Shown here: positions 56,290 to 64,000 of the stretch, piece by piece
How the letters are laid out: each line of letters begins with the position of its first letter
Position numbering within the stretch: the first letter of the stretch is position 1
NCBI GenBank assembly: GCA_963696645.1
Contig: CAVOKY010000007.1
Coordinates: forward strand, 434,001-498,000
Reading direction: 5' to 3'
Origin: JAMXLO01 sp963696645
GTDB taxonomy: Bacteria; Pseudomonadota; Alphaproteobacteria; Acetobacterales; Acetobacteraceae
DNA: 64,000 bases
Program-made: the position numbers and the translations under genes
Notes under the pieces: generated by a model
The model's input: the letters and a program-made list of their open reading frames with translations, nothing else
Told to the model about the DNA's origin: nothing
Database searches by the model: none

Positions 56290-56580
56290 TCAGTCGTGGC
56301 GATCGATGCTGGCGAAAATCCGCGGATCGACCGGACAGACGCGGTTGCTCGCCCGCGTCACCGCATGATCGGAGGTTTCCAGCACCAGCGCCCTGGCGAG
56401 CGAAGCGGCGCAGGTCTGGTCGATCCCATGTGCGCTGCGACAGAGAAACAGCGCCTTCGACATGGCCGTTGAGGAGGGGTTGGCTGGCGCGGGGGCCGGC
56501 TGCGCGGTCAGCGGCAGGATCGCCGCCCAGAGTGCGATCAGTCCAATTGCCATCGCGGCTGCTATGAGAAACTGACGCAT
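56290..56580 (-). CDS. Small exported hypothetical protein
   Basis: This 96-residue protein has an N-terminal signal or membrane segment (QFLIAAAMAIGLIALWAAIL). A Pro/Ala-rich stretch follows, then a part with three Cys residues (LFLCRSAHGIDQTCAASLAR, NRVCPVDPRIFASIDRHD). No family is recognised. It could be secreted or anchored. It lies about 90 bases upstream of the transporter on the same strand. Confidence 0.55.
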   Translation of the reverse strand: MRQFLIAAAMAIGLIALWAAILPLTAQPAPAPANPSSTAMSKALFLCRSAHGIDQTCAASLARALVLETSDHAVTRASNRVCPVDPRIFASIDRHD

Positions 56581-56638
56581 GACTGCTGCTCCTCGATCAC
56601 GCCGGGCGGAAAAGTCTTGCCCGATGTCAGGTCCACAA

Positions 56639-56667
56639 GGCCACTCTGCGGCAATCTGCGAGTGGCC
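56639..56667 (-). terminator. Hairpin after the YXWGXW-type protein gene
   Basis: A perfect eight-base stem GGCCACTC/GAGTGGCC with a 13-base loop lies 22 bases beyond the stop codon on the minus strand. Confidence 0.5.
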
Positions 56668-56688
56668 CCTATGAACCGTGTCACAGGT

Positions 56689-56988
56689 TCAGTACCAGTG
56701 GCCGGGCACCCAGTAGCCGTTCTGCCAATGCGCGGGGATCCAGGCTCGCTGCGGCGGCGCGTAGTACGCCGGAGCCCGGTAGTAGACAGGAGGCGGCGCA
56801 ACGACGATCGGCGGCACGACGACGCCAACACCCCAGCAGCAGGGATGGCCGTACCCCCAGCCGTAGCCGTGCCACCAGGCGTTGGCGGGCTTCGGTGCGG
56901 TGACGAGGCCGATCGTGGCGAGGCCGAGTACGCCACAGGTGGCGGCGATGCGCGTGCCGAGAGTGCTGCGTTTGGCTGAGGAGGTCAT
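56689..56988 (-). CDS. Small secreted Tyr/Trp/Pro-rich protein (YXWGXW-like)
   Basis: This 99-residue protein has a signal peptide ending ANA (CGVLGLATIGLVTAPKPANA). The mature part begins WWHGYGWGYGHPCCWGVGVV, continues with a Val/Pro-rich stretch and PPPVYYRAPAYYAPPQ, and ends WIPAHWQNGYWVPGHWY. Such Trp/Tyr/Gly-rich proteins are frequent in proteobacteria, often near surface or stress genes, with unknown function. It may bind metals through its His residues or the cell wall. Confidence 0.75.
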   Translation of the reverse strand: MTSSAKRSTLGTRIAATCGVLGLATIGLVTAPKPANAWWHGYGWGYGHPCCWGVGVVVPPIVVAPPPVYYRAPAYYAPPQRAWIPAHWQNGYWVPGHWY

Positions 56989-57274
56989 TTTCGTCTCCGC
57001 CAGGTTGGTTGTTCGGCGGGGCCTCGGGCCTTGTTATGTGGCTCTTGCCTTGCGCCGTGACTGCACCCTAGGCAGGCGAATTGGCGACCGATACAGGAGA
57101 GAACGTCCGGTGGTTTTGGCCGAACCCCGCATGCGGGAGTCCGGGAAAAAGGGCGGGGATTTTTCCGCTGCGCGGCCCGGTATCACATGGGTTTTGGCGG
57201 CGCGGATTTTTCCGCGGTACTTGTCGTGGCCTGGAGCGTATCGCCGTGTTTCTGTTACCGACGGCTACGTCTTT

Positions 57275-58552
57275 TCAGAGCGTGGCTTCCTCCATCGCAC
57301 GACGATAGCGATATGCCGTATCTTTCTTGTCGATCAGCACATCGTCCCAGGTGACGCACTGCCCCATGGATACATCCTTCAGGAGCTTCACGTGGTTCGC
57401 CAGGCCGATCGGCAGACCGCCAATCTTCAGGCTGGCGTGCGCCGGTAGCAGCTTGCCCCAGACGCAGCCGCCGCCTTCGCCATCCAGTATCTCGCCGGCG
57501 CGCAGATCGCGCTTCGCCGTGGAAACCACGTCGCCGCGGAATCCCGTCGGCGCGCCGGTTGCCTCGCCGCGCAATGCCGCCGACAGGATCGAGATGTTCA
57601 GTTCCAGTCCGATCAGATGGAACGGCCGGTACAACGCCGACCGCCGGCCAGACGCATCGGTCACCACACCGTATTCGCTGAAGCAACGCGCGGTGTAATC
57701 GTTCGGCGCCTCGAACAGCACGTAGACTCCCCAGCGCAGATCGTTCGCCACCTGTGATCCGTCGCGGTGCAGGCTGGAGACCACTTCAACCTCGCCGGCG
57801 GGATGCAACACCTGCGCCATCTCATGCGTGCCGCACGGCGGAAATCCCAACCCGTCGGGAGGCGGTGCCAGACCGGTGGCGTTCGCCACCGCTGCCATCT
57901 CGATGGCCGATTTCGTGCCATCGAGGAACGAGTTGAACATCTGCGGATTCATGCCGCCGATCCGCGCCTGTTCCTCGGTCAGTCCGTAATAGCCCCACAC
58001 CGTCGCCGGCGTGGAGACGTGGTACTCCGGCAGATATTTCGTGCCTTTCCCCGCGGCGATCACCCGGAAGCCACATGCGCGCGCCCAGTCCACCAGTTCG
58101 CAGATCAGCGCCGGCTGGTCGCCATAGGCCAGCGAATACACCACGCCAGCGCGCGCCGCCTCGTGTGCCAGAGCAACGCCCGCCAGCACATCCGCCTCGA
58201 CATTCACCATCACGATGTGCTTGCCCTCGGCGATCGCGCGGCGTGCATGAGCGATGCCGGCGGGGGCGTGACCGGTGGCTTCCACCACCACCTCGATCTC
58301 CGGTCGCGCCAGCATCGACGCCGTGTCGTCGGTGAAACGTGTGGCGGCGGTGCGCTCCCCGGTCCAGCCGACGCGCCGGCAGGCCTCGCGCGCACGATCC
58401 GGTGCCAGATCGGCGATCGCGGCGATCTCGATGCCCGGGGTGGCCGGCACCTGCGACAGGAACATCGAGCCGAATTTACCCGCACCGATCAGCCCGACCC
58501 GCACCGGACGCCCCGCTTCCAAACGCTTGCCCAGCAGTCGATGCAAATTCAT
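57275..58552 (-). CDS. NAD(P)-dependent oxidoreductase with C-terminal SAF domain
   Basis: This 425-residue enzyme starts MNLHRLLGKRLEAGRPVRVG behind AGGGAGG. The dinucleotide-binding motif is GLIGAGKFGSMFLSQVPATP, and the fold resembles homoserine dehydrogenase/dapB-type proteins (VVEATGHAPAGIAHARRAIA, GTKYLPEYHVSTPATVWGYY). The C-terminus looks like an SAF domain (AKRDLRAGEILDGEGGGCVW). The substrate is unknown. Homologues are often adjacent to, or divergent from, hydantoinase/oxoprolinase-type genes as here, which hints at a shared route for an amino-acid-like or lactam substrate. Confidence 0.85.
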   Translation of the reverse strand: MNLHRLLGKRLEAGRPVRVGLIGAGKFGSMFLSQVPATPGIEIAAIADLAPDRAREACRRVGWTGERTAATRFTDDTASMLARPEIEVVVEATGHAPAGIAHARRAIAEGKHIVMVNVEADVLAGVALAHEAARAGVVYSLAYGDQPALICELVDWARACGFRVIAAGKGTKYLPEYHVSTPATVWGYYGLTEEQARIGGMNPQMFNSFLDGTKSAIEMAAVANATGLAPPPDGLGFPPCGTHEMAQVLHPAGEVEVVSSLHRDGSQVANDLRWGVYVLFEAPNDYTARCFSEYGVVTDASGRRSALYRPFHLIGLELNISILSAALRGEATGAPTGFRGDVVSTAKRDLRAGEILDGEGGGCVWGKLLPAHASLKIGGLPIGLANHVKLLKDVSMGQCVTWDDVLIDKKDTAYRYRRAMEEATL

Positions 58553-58739
58553 CTGCGCCTCCCTTTTCCCGCGTGAGGTTTCGTGGCCCATTGCTACGCC
58601 AGGACAGGGATATTTGCGATGGCAGGAGCCGGCGTGGATCAGTTGGAGGCAATCTCCGCGACGCTGGCGCAAAAGCCGCGCAACGCGGGACTGTGGCAAT
58701 TGCCATGGGATCCTGACAGAGTGGAGCCGGCTTCATGCT

Positions 58740-58835
58740 GTCATCGCGAGGAGCGCAGCGACGCAGCAATCTCCGACCAGTTGTGCGCGCAATGCTGGCC
58801 GGAGATTGCTTCGTCGCTGCGCTCCTCGCGATGAC
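58740..58835. repeat. Interspersed 36-base inverted repeat
   Basis: The left arm (58740-58775, starting GTCATCGCGAGGAGCGCAGC) and the right arm (58800-58835, ending GCTCCTCGCGATGAC) pair at 35 of 36 positions around a 24-base loop. It lies between the divergent oxidoreductase and hydantoinase genes. A similar but decayed copy is at 46731-46819. Elements beginning GTCATxGCGAGGAGC recur in many alphaproteobacterial genomes; they are non-coding, probably mobile or REP-like. Confidence 0.85.
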
Positions 58836-58856
58836 AATGGGACCGAAGGAGCGTTG

Positions 58857-61800
58857 ATGCCCACTGGCAAATGGCAATTCTGGATCGATCGCGGCGGCAC
58901 GTTCACCGATATCGTGGCGCGCGATCCGACGGGGCGGCTTTCCACACATAAACTGCTGAGCGAAAACCCCAGCCGCTACCGCGATGCCGCGATTGCCGGC
59001 ATCAAGACGGTACTCGGCATCGCCCTCGATGCGCCGATTCCCGCCGGCGTGGTGGATGCGGTGAAGATGGGCACCACCGTCGCCACCAACGCGCTGCTGG
59101 AACGCAAGGGCGACCGCACGCTGTTGGTGGTGAACCGCGGTTTCGCTGATGCACTGCGCATCGGCAACCAGGCGCGACCTCGACTGTTCGACCTGGCGAT
59201 CACCTTGCCGTCGATGCTGTATGAGGACGTGGTGGAGATCGCCGGTCGCGTCGGCGTCGATGGCGAGGAAATCGAAACGCTGGACGAGTACGCCGCGCGG
59301 AACGCGTTTGCGCATGCGCGCGCCAAAGGGATTGCCGCCTGCGCAATCGTGCTGATCCACGCCTGGAAATATCCCGAGCATGAACGCCGGCTGGCGGAGT
59401 TGGCGCGCGATGCGGGGTTCACGCAGGTCTCCGCCAGTCACGCGGTCAGCCCGCTGCTGCGGCTGGTGCCGCGCGGCGACACCACGGTGGTGGATGCGTA
59501 TCTATCGCCCATCCTGAGCCGCTATGTCGGCCATGTGGCGGCGGAACTCGAAGGCGTGCGGCTGTTCTTCATGCAGTCGAACGGTGGGTTGGCGGATGCC
59601 GGCGCGTTTCATGGCAAGGATGCGATCCTGTCCGGCCCGGCCGGCGGCATAGTCGGCGCGGCGCGCACTGCGGCGATGGCCGGGCTCGATCGCATCATCG
59701 GCTTCGACATGGGCGGCACATCGACCGACGTCGCGCTGTACGCGGGCGGCTTCGAGCGCGCGTTCGAGACCGCGGTGGCCGGTGTTCGCATGCGCGCACC
59801 GATGATGGCGATCAACACGGTGGCGGCGGGCGGCGGTTCGATCCTGCATTTCGACGGCACGCGATTTCGCGTCGGTCCGGATTCCGCCGGCGCCGATCCG
59901 GGTCCCGCGTGCTACCGCAATGGCGGCCCATTGACGGTGACCGATGCCAATGTCTGTGTAGGGAAAATCCAGTCGCGGCATTTCCCTGCGATCTTCGGTC
60001 CCACCGGTGACCAGCCGCTCGACGTCGATGTGGTGACGGCAAAATTCGCAGCTCTGGCCAACCAGATTGCGCAGGCGACTAGCCAGCCGCGCACGCCGCA
60101 GCAGGTGGCCGAAGGTTTCTTGCAGATCGCCATCGCGAACATGGCGAATGCCATCAAGCAGGTGTCGGTGCAGAAGGGCCACGACGCCACGCGTTTCGCG
60201 CTGCAATGCTTTGGCGGGGCCGGCGGCCAGCATGCCTGCCTGGTCGCCGATGCACTCGGCATGGAGACGGTGTTCATCCATCCCTATGCCGGCGTGCTGT
60301 CCGCGTATGGCATGGGCCTTGCTGATCAGACGGTCATGCGCGAGCGCGCCGTCGAAATTCCGCTTGAAGCGCACGCCATGGCCGAGTTGTCCGACGTTGC
60401 CGATCGGCTTGCGGACGCGGCGACCGCGGCGCTCGTGGCGCAAGGCGCGGACCCGGCGCGCATCACCGCGCAGCGCAACCTGCATCTGCGTTATGCCGGC
60501 ACCGAGGCCGCCCTGATCATCCCGCTGCGCACCGAGCAGGAGATCGTCGCGGACTTCACCGCGGCGCATCGTGGGCGCTTCGGCTTTGCCACGCCGGATC
60601 GGCAACTGGTGGTGGAAGCGGTCGCCGTCGAAGCGATTTCGCCGGGCGAGACGGTGCAGGAGGCGGCCCTGTCGGTGCGCACCAGCGGCGCACCGCAAAC
60701 CATCGACACCGTCCAGATGTTCACCGGCAATGCGGAACACACCGCGCCGGTGTTCGATCGCACCGCGCTGCTGGCCGGCGATCGCATCACGGGTCCGGCG
60801 CTGATCCGCGAAGCCAACGCTACTACCGTGGTGGAACCTGGCTGGACGGCGGAAATCACCAGGCTCGACCACATGACACTGCATCGCACCGCGCCGCTCG
60901 CGACGCGCGTGCCGGCTGGCAGCGACCGGCCCGACCCGGTGCTGCTCGAGCTGTTCAACAACCTGTTCATGAATGTCGCGGAACAGACCGGGGCAGTTCT
61001 GCAGAACACGTCGATGAGTGTCAACATCAAGGAACGGCTGGATTTCTCCTGCGCAATCTTCGACGCAGAGGGATTCCTGGTGGCGAATGCGCCGCATGTA
61101 CCGGTGCATCTTGGCGCGATGGGCGAGAGTGTGCGCACCGTGCTGAACAACCGGCGCGACACGCTGAAGACCGGCGACGTGGTGGTGCTGAACAACCCGT
61201 TCAACGGCGGCACGCACCTGCCCGACGTTACCGTCATCACGCCGGTGTTCGACACCGCCGGACAGAACACCCTGTTCTTTGTCGGCAGCCGTGGCCATCA
61301 CGCAGATATCGGCGGCATCACGCCGGGTTCCACGCCTCCCATGTCGCATACCCTGGAAGAGGAAGGCGTGGTGATCGACGATTTTCTCCTCGTCGATGGC
61401 GGACACTTCCGCGAAGCCGAACTGCGCGAAGTGCTGGCCGGTGCGAAATATCCCGCACGCAGCCCGGACGTGAACGTTGCCGACATCAAGGCGCAGGTTG
61501 CCGCGAACGAGAAGGGCGTGCAGGAATTGCAGCGGGTCGTCGCACTGCACGGCTGGCCCACGGTCAGCGCCTATATGCGCCACGTGATGGACAATGCGGA
61601 AGAATCCGTGCGCCGGGTGATCGACCGGTTGGGCAGCGGCGAGTTCGAATACACCATGGACAGCGGTCTGCCGCTGTGCGTCGCGGTCAGCGTCGATCGC
61701 GCCAGCCGCAGCGCGACGGTGGACTTCACCGGCACCGGTCTTCAAAGCGAGGGCAATTTCAATTCGCCGCCCGCGGTGACGCGCGCCGCGGTGCTGTATG

Positions 61801-62462
61801 TGTTCCGCACCCTGGTGGCTGACGACATTCCGCTGAACGACGGCTGCCTGAAGCCGCTGCGCCTGATCATCCCGCCTGGCACGTTCCTCTCGCCGCAACC
61901 TGGTGCTGCGGTGGTGGCCGGCAACACCGAGGTCTCGCAAGCCACCTGTAACGCGCTGTTCGGTGCGCTGAAACCGATCGCCTGTTCGCAAGCGACGATG
62001 AACAATTTCCTGTTCGGTGACGCGCACCGGCAGTACTACGAAACCATCTGCGGCGGCACCGGCGCAGGCCCGGGATTCCATGGCACATCGGCGATCCACT
62101 CGCACATGACCAACACGCGGATGACTGATCCCGAGGTACTGGAGCTGCGCTACCCGGTGCGGTTGGAGCGCTTCGCCATTCGCCGCGGCTCCGGCGGCGA
62201 CGGCAAGTGGCGCGGCGGTGACGGTGCGATCCGCCGCGTACGCTTCCTCGAACCTATGACCGCGGTGATTGTCTCGTCGCGCCGCAACGTCGCACCGTTT
62301 GGACTGGAAGGCGGCGACGATGGTGCGGTCGGCCGGCAGTGGGTGGAACGCGCCGACGGCACGCATGAAGTGCTGACTGGCACTGACAGCGCCGAGCTGA
62401 AGCCGGGCGATGTATTCGTGATCGAAACGCCAGGTGGCGGCGGCTACGGAACAGCCGCCTGA
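58857..62462 (+). CDS. Fused hydantoinase/oxoprolinase (HyuA-HyuB)
   Basis: This 1201-residue ATP-dependent amidohydrolase combines both subunits. The HyuA half (about 1-690) has the actin-like phosphate motifs WIDRGGTFTDIVARDPTGRL and GFDMGGTSTDVALYAGGFER. The HyuB half (about 694-1201) starts DPVLLELFNNLFMNVAEQTG, includes MSVNIKERLDFSCAIFD, and ends with the glycine-rich TPGGGGYGTA. Fused forms include 5-oxoprolinase and N-methylhydantoinase- or acetophenone carboxylase-like enzymes; the sequence does not decide. The start ATG 58857 follows GAAGGAGC. It is divergent from the oxidoreductase gene, with the interspersed repeat in between. Confidence 0.93.
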   Translation: MPTGKWQFWIDRGGTFTDIVARDPTGRLSTHKLLSENPSRYRDAAIAGIKTVLGIALDAPIPAGVVDAVKMGTTVATNALLERKGDRTLLVVNRGFADALRIGNQARPRLFDLAITLPSMLYEDVVEIAGRVGVDGEEIETLDEYAARNAFAHARAKGIAACAIVLIHAWKYPEHERRLAELARDAGFTQVSASHAVSPLLRLVPRGDTTVVDAYLSPILSRYVGHVAAELEGVRLFFMQSNGGLADAGAFHGKDAILSGPAGGIVGAARTAAMAGLDRIIGFDMGGTSTDVALYAGGFERAFETAVAGVRMRAPMMAINTVAAGGGSILHFDGTRFRVGPDSAGADPGPACYRNGGPLTVTDANVCVGKIQSRHFPAIFGPTGDQPLDVDVVTAKFAALANQIAQATSQPRTPQQVAEGFLQIAIANMANAIKQVSVQKGHDATRFALQCFGGAGGQHACLVADALGMETVFIHPYAGVLSAYGMGLADQTVMRERAVEIPLEAHAMAELSDVADRLADAATAALVAQGADPARITAQRNLHLRYAGTEAALIIPLRTEQEIVADFTAAHRGRFGFATPDRQLVVEAVAVEAISPGETVQEAALSVRTSGAPQTIDTVQMFTGNAEHTAPVFDRTALLAGDRITGPALIREANATTVVEPGWTAEITRLDHMTLHRTAPLATRVPAGSDRPDPVLLELFNNLFMNVAEQTGAVLQNTSMSVNIKERLDFSCAIFDAEGFLVANAPHVPVHLGAMGESVRTVLNNRRDTLKTGDVVVLNNPFNGGTHLPDVTVITPVFDTAGQNTLFFVGSRGHHADIGGITPGSTPPMSHTLEEEGVVIDDFLLVDGGHFREAELREVLAGAKYPARSPDVNVADIKAQVAANEKGVQELQRVVALHGWPTVSAYMRHVMDNAEESVRRVIDRLGSGEFEYTMDSGLPLCVAVSVDRASRSATVDFTGTGLQSEGNFNSPPAVTRAAVLYVFRTLVADDIPLNDGCLKPLRLIIPPGTFLSPQPGAAVVAGNTEVSQATCNALFGALKPIACSQATMNNFLFGDAHRQYYETICGGTGAGPGFHGTSAIHSHMTNTRMTDPEVLELRYPVRLERFAIRRGSGGDGKWRGGDGAIRRVRFLEPMTAVIVSSRRNVAPFGLEGGDDGAVGRQWVERADGTHEVLTGTDSAELKPGDVFVIETPGGGGYGTAA

Positions 62463-62463
62463 C

Positions 62464-64000
62464 GTGACACGCCTGCGCATCTTGCTGGTGGCACCGGCGT
62501 TGGCCGCGTCATTGGCGTTGCTTGCGGTCTGGCAGGCGCCGCAATGGCTCGACTGGACGCCCTATCGCGCCACCATCGAGGTAATGGCGTCCGCGACGCT
62601 TGGCCAGCCCGTCACCATCGAGGGCCCGATCTCGCTGACGCTGCTGCCCCAGCCGGTGCTGACCGCGGCGCAGGTCAGCGTTGGCGAACCCGGCGACACC
62701 GCTCTGTCGATCCGCGTCGACGCGCTGCGGCTGCGCGTTGCGCTGTGGCCGCTGGTCCGAGGCCGGGTCGATGCGCGCGAACTGGTGCTGCGCGGAGCCG
62801 ATCTGCACATTCCGCGTCTGGCCGAATCCAGCGGGCTGCTGGTGCGTCCGCCGACTTGGCTCGCAGCGGCGCGCATCGAGAACGGGAGGGCGACGGTCGG
62901 GCGGCTTGTGTTCACCGGTATCGATGCGACGCTTGCGACGATGGAAACCGGCGCGCTGATAGCTTCCGGGACAGCGCGATTCGGCGGCTATGGCTGGAAT
63001 TTCACCGCGCGGATGACATCGGTTGGGGCCGATGGCGCGGCCGGACTGAATGCCACGCTGGATGGAGAAGGCAAGGCCAACGGGCTCGGCGCCAGCTTCA
63101 GCGGCCAGTTGGCGGCCGACGGTTCCCTGGCGGGTAGCATCGCCAGCCGCGGACCGGACCTCGCAGTGCTGCTGCCTGCGCCGCCGGTGGCATTTCGGAC
63201 AGATGGCCGGCTTACCGTCGGCGGCGGCCTGGCGGCGATCCATGATCTTTCGCTGGAGATTGGCGGGTCGCCGGGCAGCGGCTCGGTGACTCTGCGGCTT
63301 GCGCCCAGGCAAAGGCTCGACATCACGCTGTCGGCCAGCCGGTTCGATCTGGATGCCTGGCTGCCAGTGCTGATGGACGCCGGGACGACGATCACCGGGC
63401 TCGATCTGCCGATCGGGCTGGATGTCTCGGCCGATGCCGCGCCGCTGGCCGGCGGCACGCTGGAACATCTGCGGGCCGCGTTGGACCTGGGCAGCCGGAG
63501 CCTGACTGTGCGCCACGCCAGCACACTGCTGCCGGGTAACGGCACGCTGGAGATTACCGGAAACGTAGCTCTGAACGATGCGGCGCATGCGCGCTTCGAG
63601 GGCGACGCGAGGCTGGATGCCCCGGTGTTGCGAACCACTCTGCGCTGGCTGGAGGGCGTCGCACCCCGTGTGCTGCCGGCCAAAGGGGTGGCCCACCTGC
63701 CGGATGACGTCTTGCAGCGGGCGACCCTCGCGGCGCATGTGGTGGCCGGCGACGATACGTTGACGCTGCGCCAGCTTGACGGCAGCGTGGATGATGCGTC
63801 GATTGCCGGCAGCATCAGCCTCAGGCACGGCGAACCGTCGTCCATCAGCGCCAACCTGACCTTGGATCACCTGCTGCTGGATTCCTGGCTGCCGACGCTG
63901 CCACCGGCACCAATCGCGCTGGCGCGGCTTGCCGGCGGCCTCAATGCCGATCTGCGGCTGGGCATCCGCGAGGCAACGCTGGCTGGTGCCGTGATGCAGG
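62464..64000 (+). CDS. AsmA-family envelope protein, 3' partial
   Basis: The frame is open from GTG 62464, one base behind the hydantoinase stop, to the window end (512 codons). It starts with a membrane helix (RILLVAPALAASLALLAVWQ) and the AsmA start signature, TPYRATIEVMASATLGQPVT then IEGPISLTLLPQPVLTAAQV. Repetitive beta-strand segments follow (DALRLRVALWPLVRGRVDAR, ELVLRGADLHIPRLAES). AsmA-like proteins span the periplasm and are linked to lipid transport and outer-membrane assembly. Its C-terminus lies outside the window. Confidence 0.88.
   Translation, partial: MTRLRILLVAPALAASLALLAVWQAPQWLDWTPYRATIEVMASATLGQPVTIEGPISLTLLPQPVLTAAQVSVGEPGDTALSIRVDALRLRVALWPLVRGRVDARELVLRGADLHIPRLAESSGLLVRPPTWLAAARIENGRATVGRLVFTGIDATLATMETGALIASGTARFGGYGWNFTARMTSVGADGAAGLNATLDGEGKANGLGASFSGQLAADGSLAGSIASRGPDLAVLLPAPPVAFRTDGRLTVGGGLAAIHDLSLEIGGSPGSGSVTLRLAPRQRLDITLSASRFDLDAWLPVLMDAGTTITGLDLPIGLDVSADAAPLAGGTLEHLRAALDLGSRSLTVRHASTLLPGNGTLEITGNVALNDAAHARFEGDARLDAPVLRTTLRWLEGVAPRVLPAKGVAHLPDDVLQRATLAAHVVAGDDTLTLRQLDGSVDDASIAGSISLRHGEPSSISANLTLDHLLLDSWLPTLPPAPIALARLAGGLNADLRLGIREATLAGAVMQ

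Noticed and set aside
59502..62480. A 992-codon open frame on the minus strand opposite the hydantoinase gene
   Set aside because: It is the antisense shadow of a high-GC gene. Its protein is rich in Arg, His, Gln and Ala, with no family signature, and the plus-strand frame has clear HyuAB motifs.

Overview
The window is GC-rich and densely coded. It looks like an alphaproteobacterial chromosome, most likely Acetobacteraceae or a near relative in the Rhodospirillales. The main support is the collinear block ruvC-ruvA-ruvB-ybgC-tolQ-tolR-tolA-tolB-pal-cpoB (6.9-15.2 kb), the pgsA-mobB-moaD-moaE cluster and the DUF2336 protein. I see no tRNA, rRNA, CRISPR array or intact insertion sequence. This placement rests on gene content only.

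Layout. 0-6.4 kb: a tightly overlapping operon of a KaiC-like ATPase (5' end outside the window), two KaiB-like proteins, a PAS histidine kinase, a single-domain response regulator and a receiver-PAS-histidine kinase. 6.4-6.9 kb: a broken toxin-antitoxin remnant with its probable operator. 6.9-15.2 kb: Holliday-junction resolution genes and the Tol-Pal envelope system. 15.2-18.3 kb: an MmgE/PrpD protein divergent from a DHA2-type exporter. 18.7-26.7 kb: a 2119-residue soluble hybrid kinase with eleven exact-length 92-residue HAMP repeats, followed by a second hybrid kinase. 26.8-30.1 kb: livHMGF-type ABC transporter genes without a binding protein. 30.2-33.4 kb: a cytochrome P450 divergent from a thiolase-like/DUF35 pair, with a relic of a FAD-linked oxidase between them. 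33.5-37.6 kb: a class III cyclase/AAA/TPR protein and a hypothetical protein. 37.8-41.7 kb: a small hypothetical gene and a P-loop protein behind paired palindromes, an enoyl-CoA hydratase and an MFS transporter. 41.9-48.9 kb (minus strand): molybdopterin genes, pgsA, ppk2, DUF2336 and DUF4139. 49.4-54.5 kb: a TetR repressor divergent from an RND pump and its adaptor. 54.8-57.0 kb: small proteins and an SBF-like transporter. 57.3-62.5 kb: a SAF-domain oxidoreductase divergent from a fused hydantoinase/oxoprolinase. The last 1.5 kb is an AsmA-like protein running off the end.

A strong technical signal is that almost every gene in the first 9.6 kb, including ruvC, ruvA and ruvB, needs one or more single-base corrections to read through. 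From 9.6 kb onward only livM, one MFS gene and the DUF2336 gene do. This looks like indel error near a low-coverage contig end rather than mass gene decay, so these genes are annotated as whole genes with the shift positions given.

The best candidates for undescribed biology are the kaiC-kaiB-kaiB-kinase-regulator-kinase operon, the transmembrane-less poly-HAMP kinase with its neighbouring kinase, and the palindrome-flanked small protein/P-loop pair at 37.8-39.1 kb.
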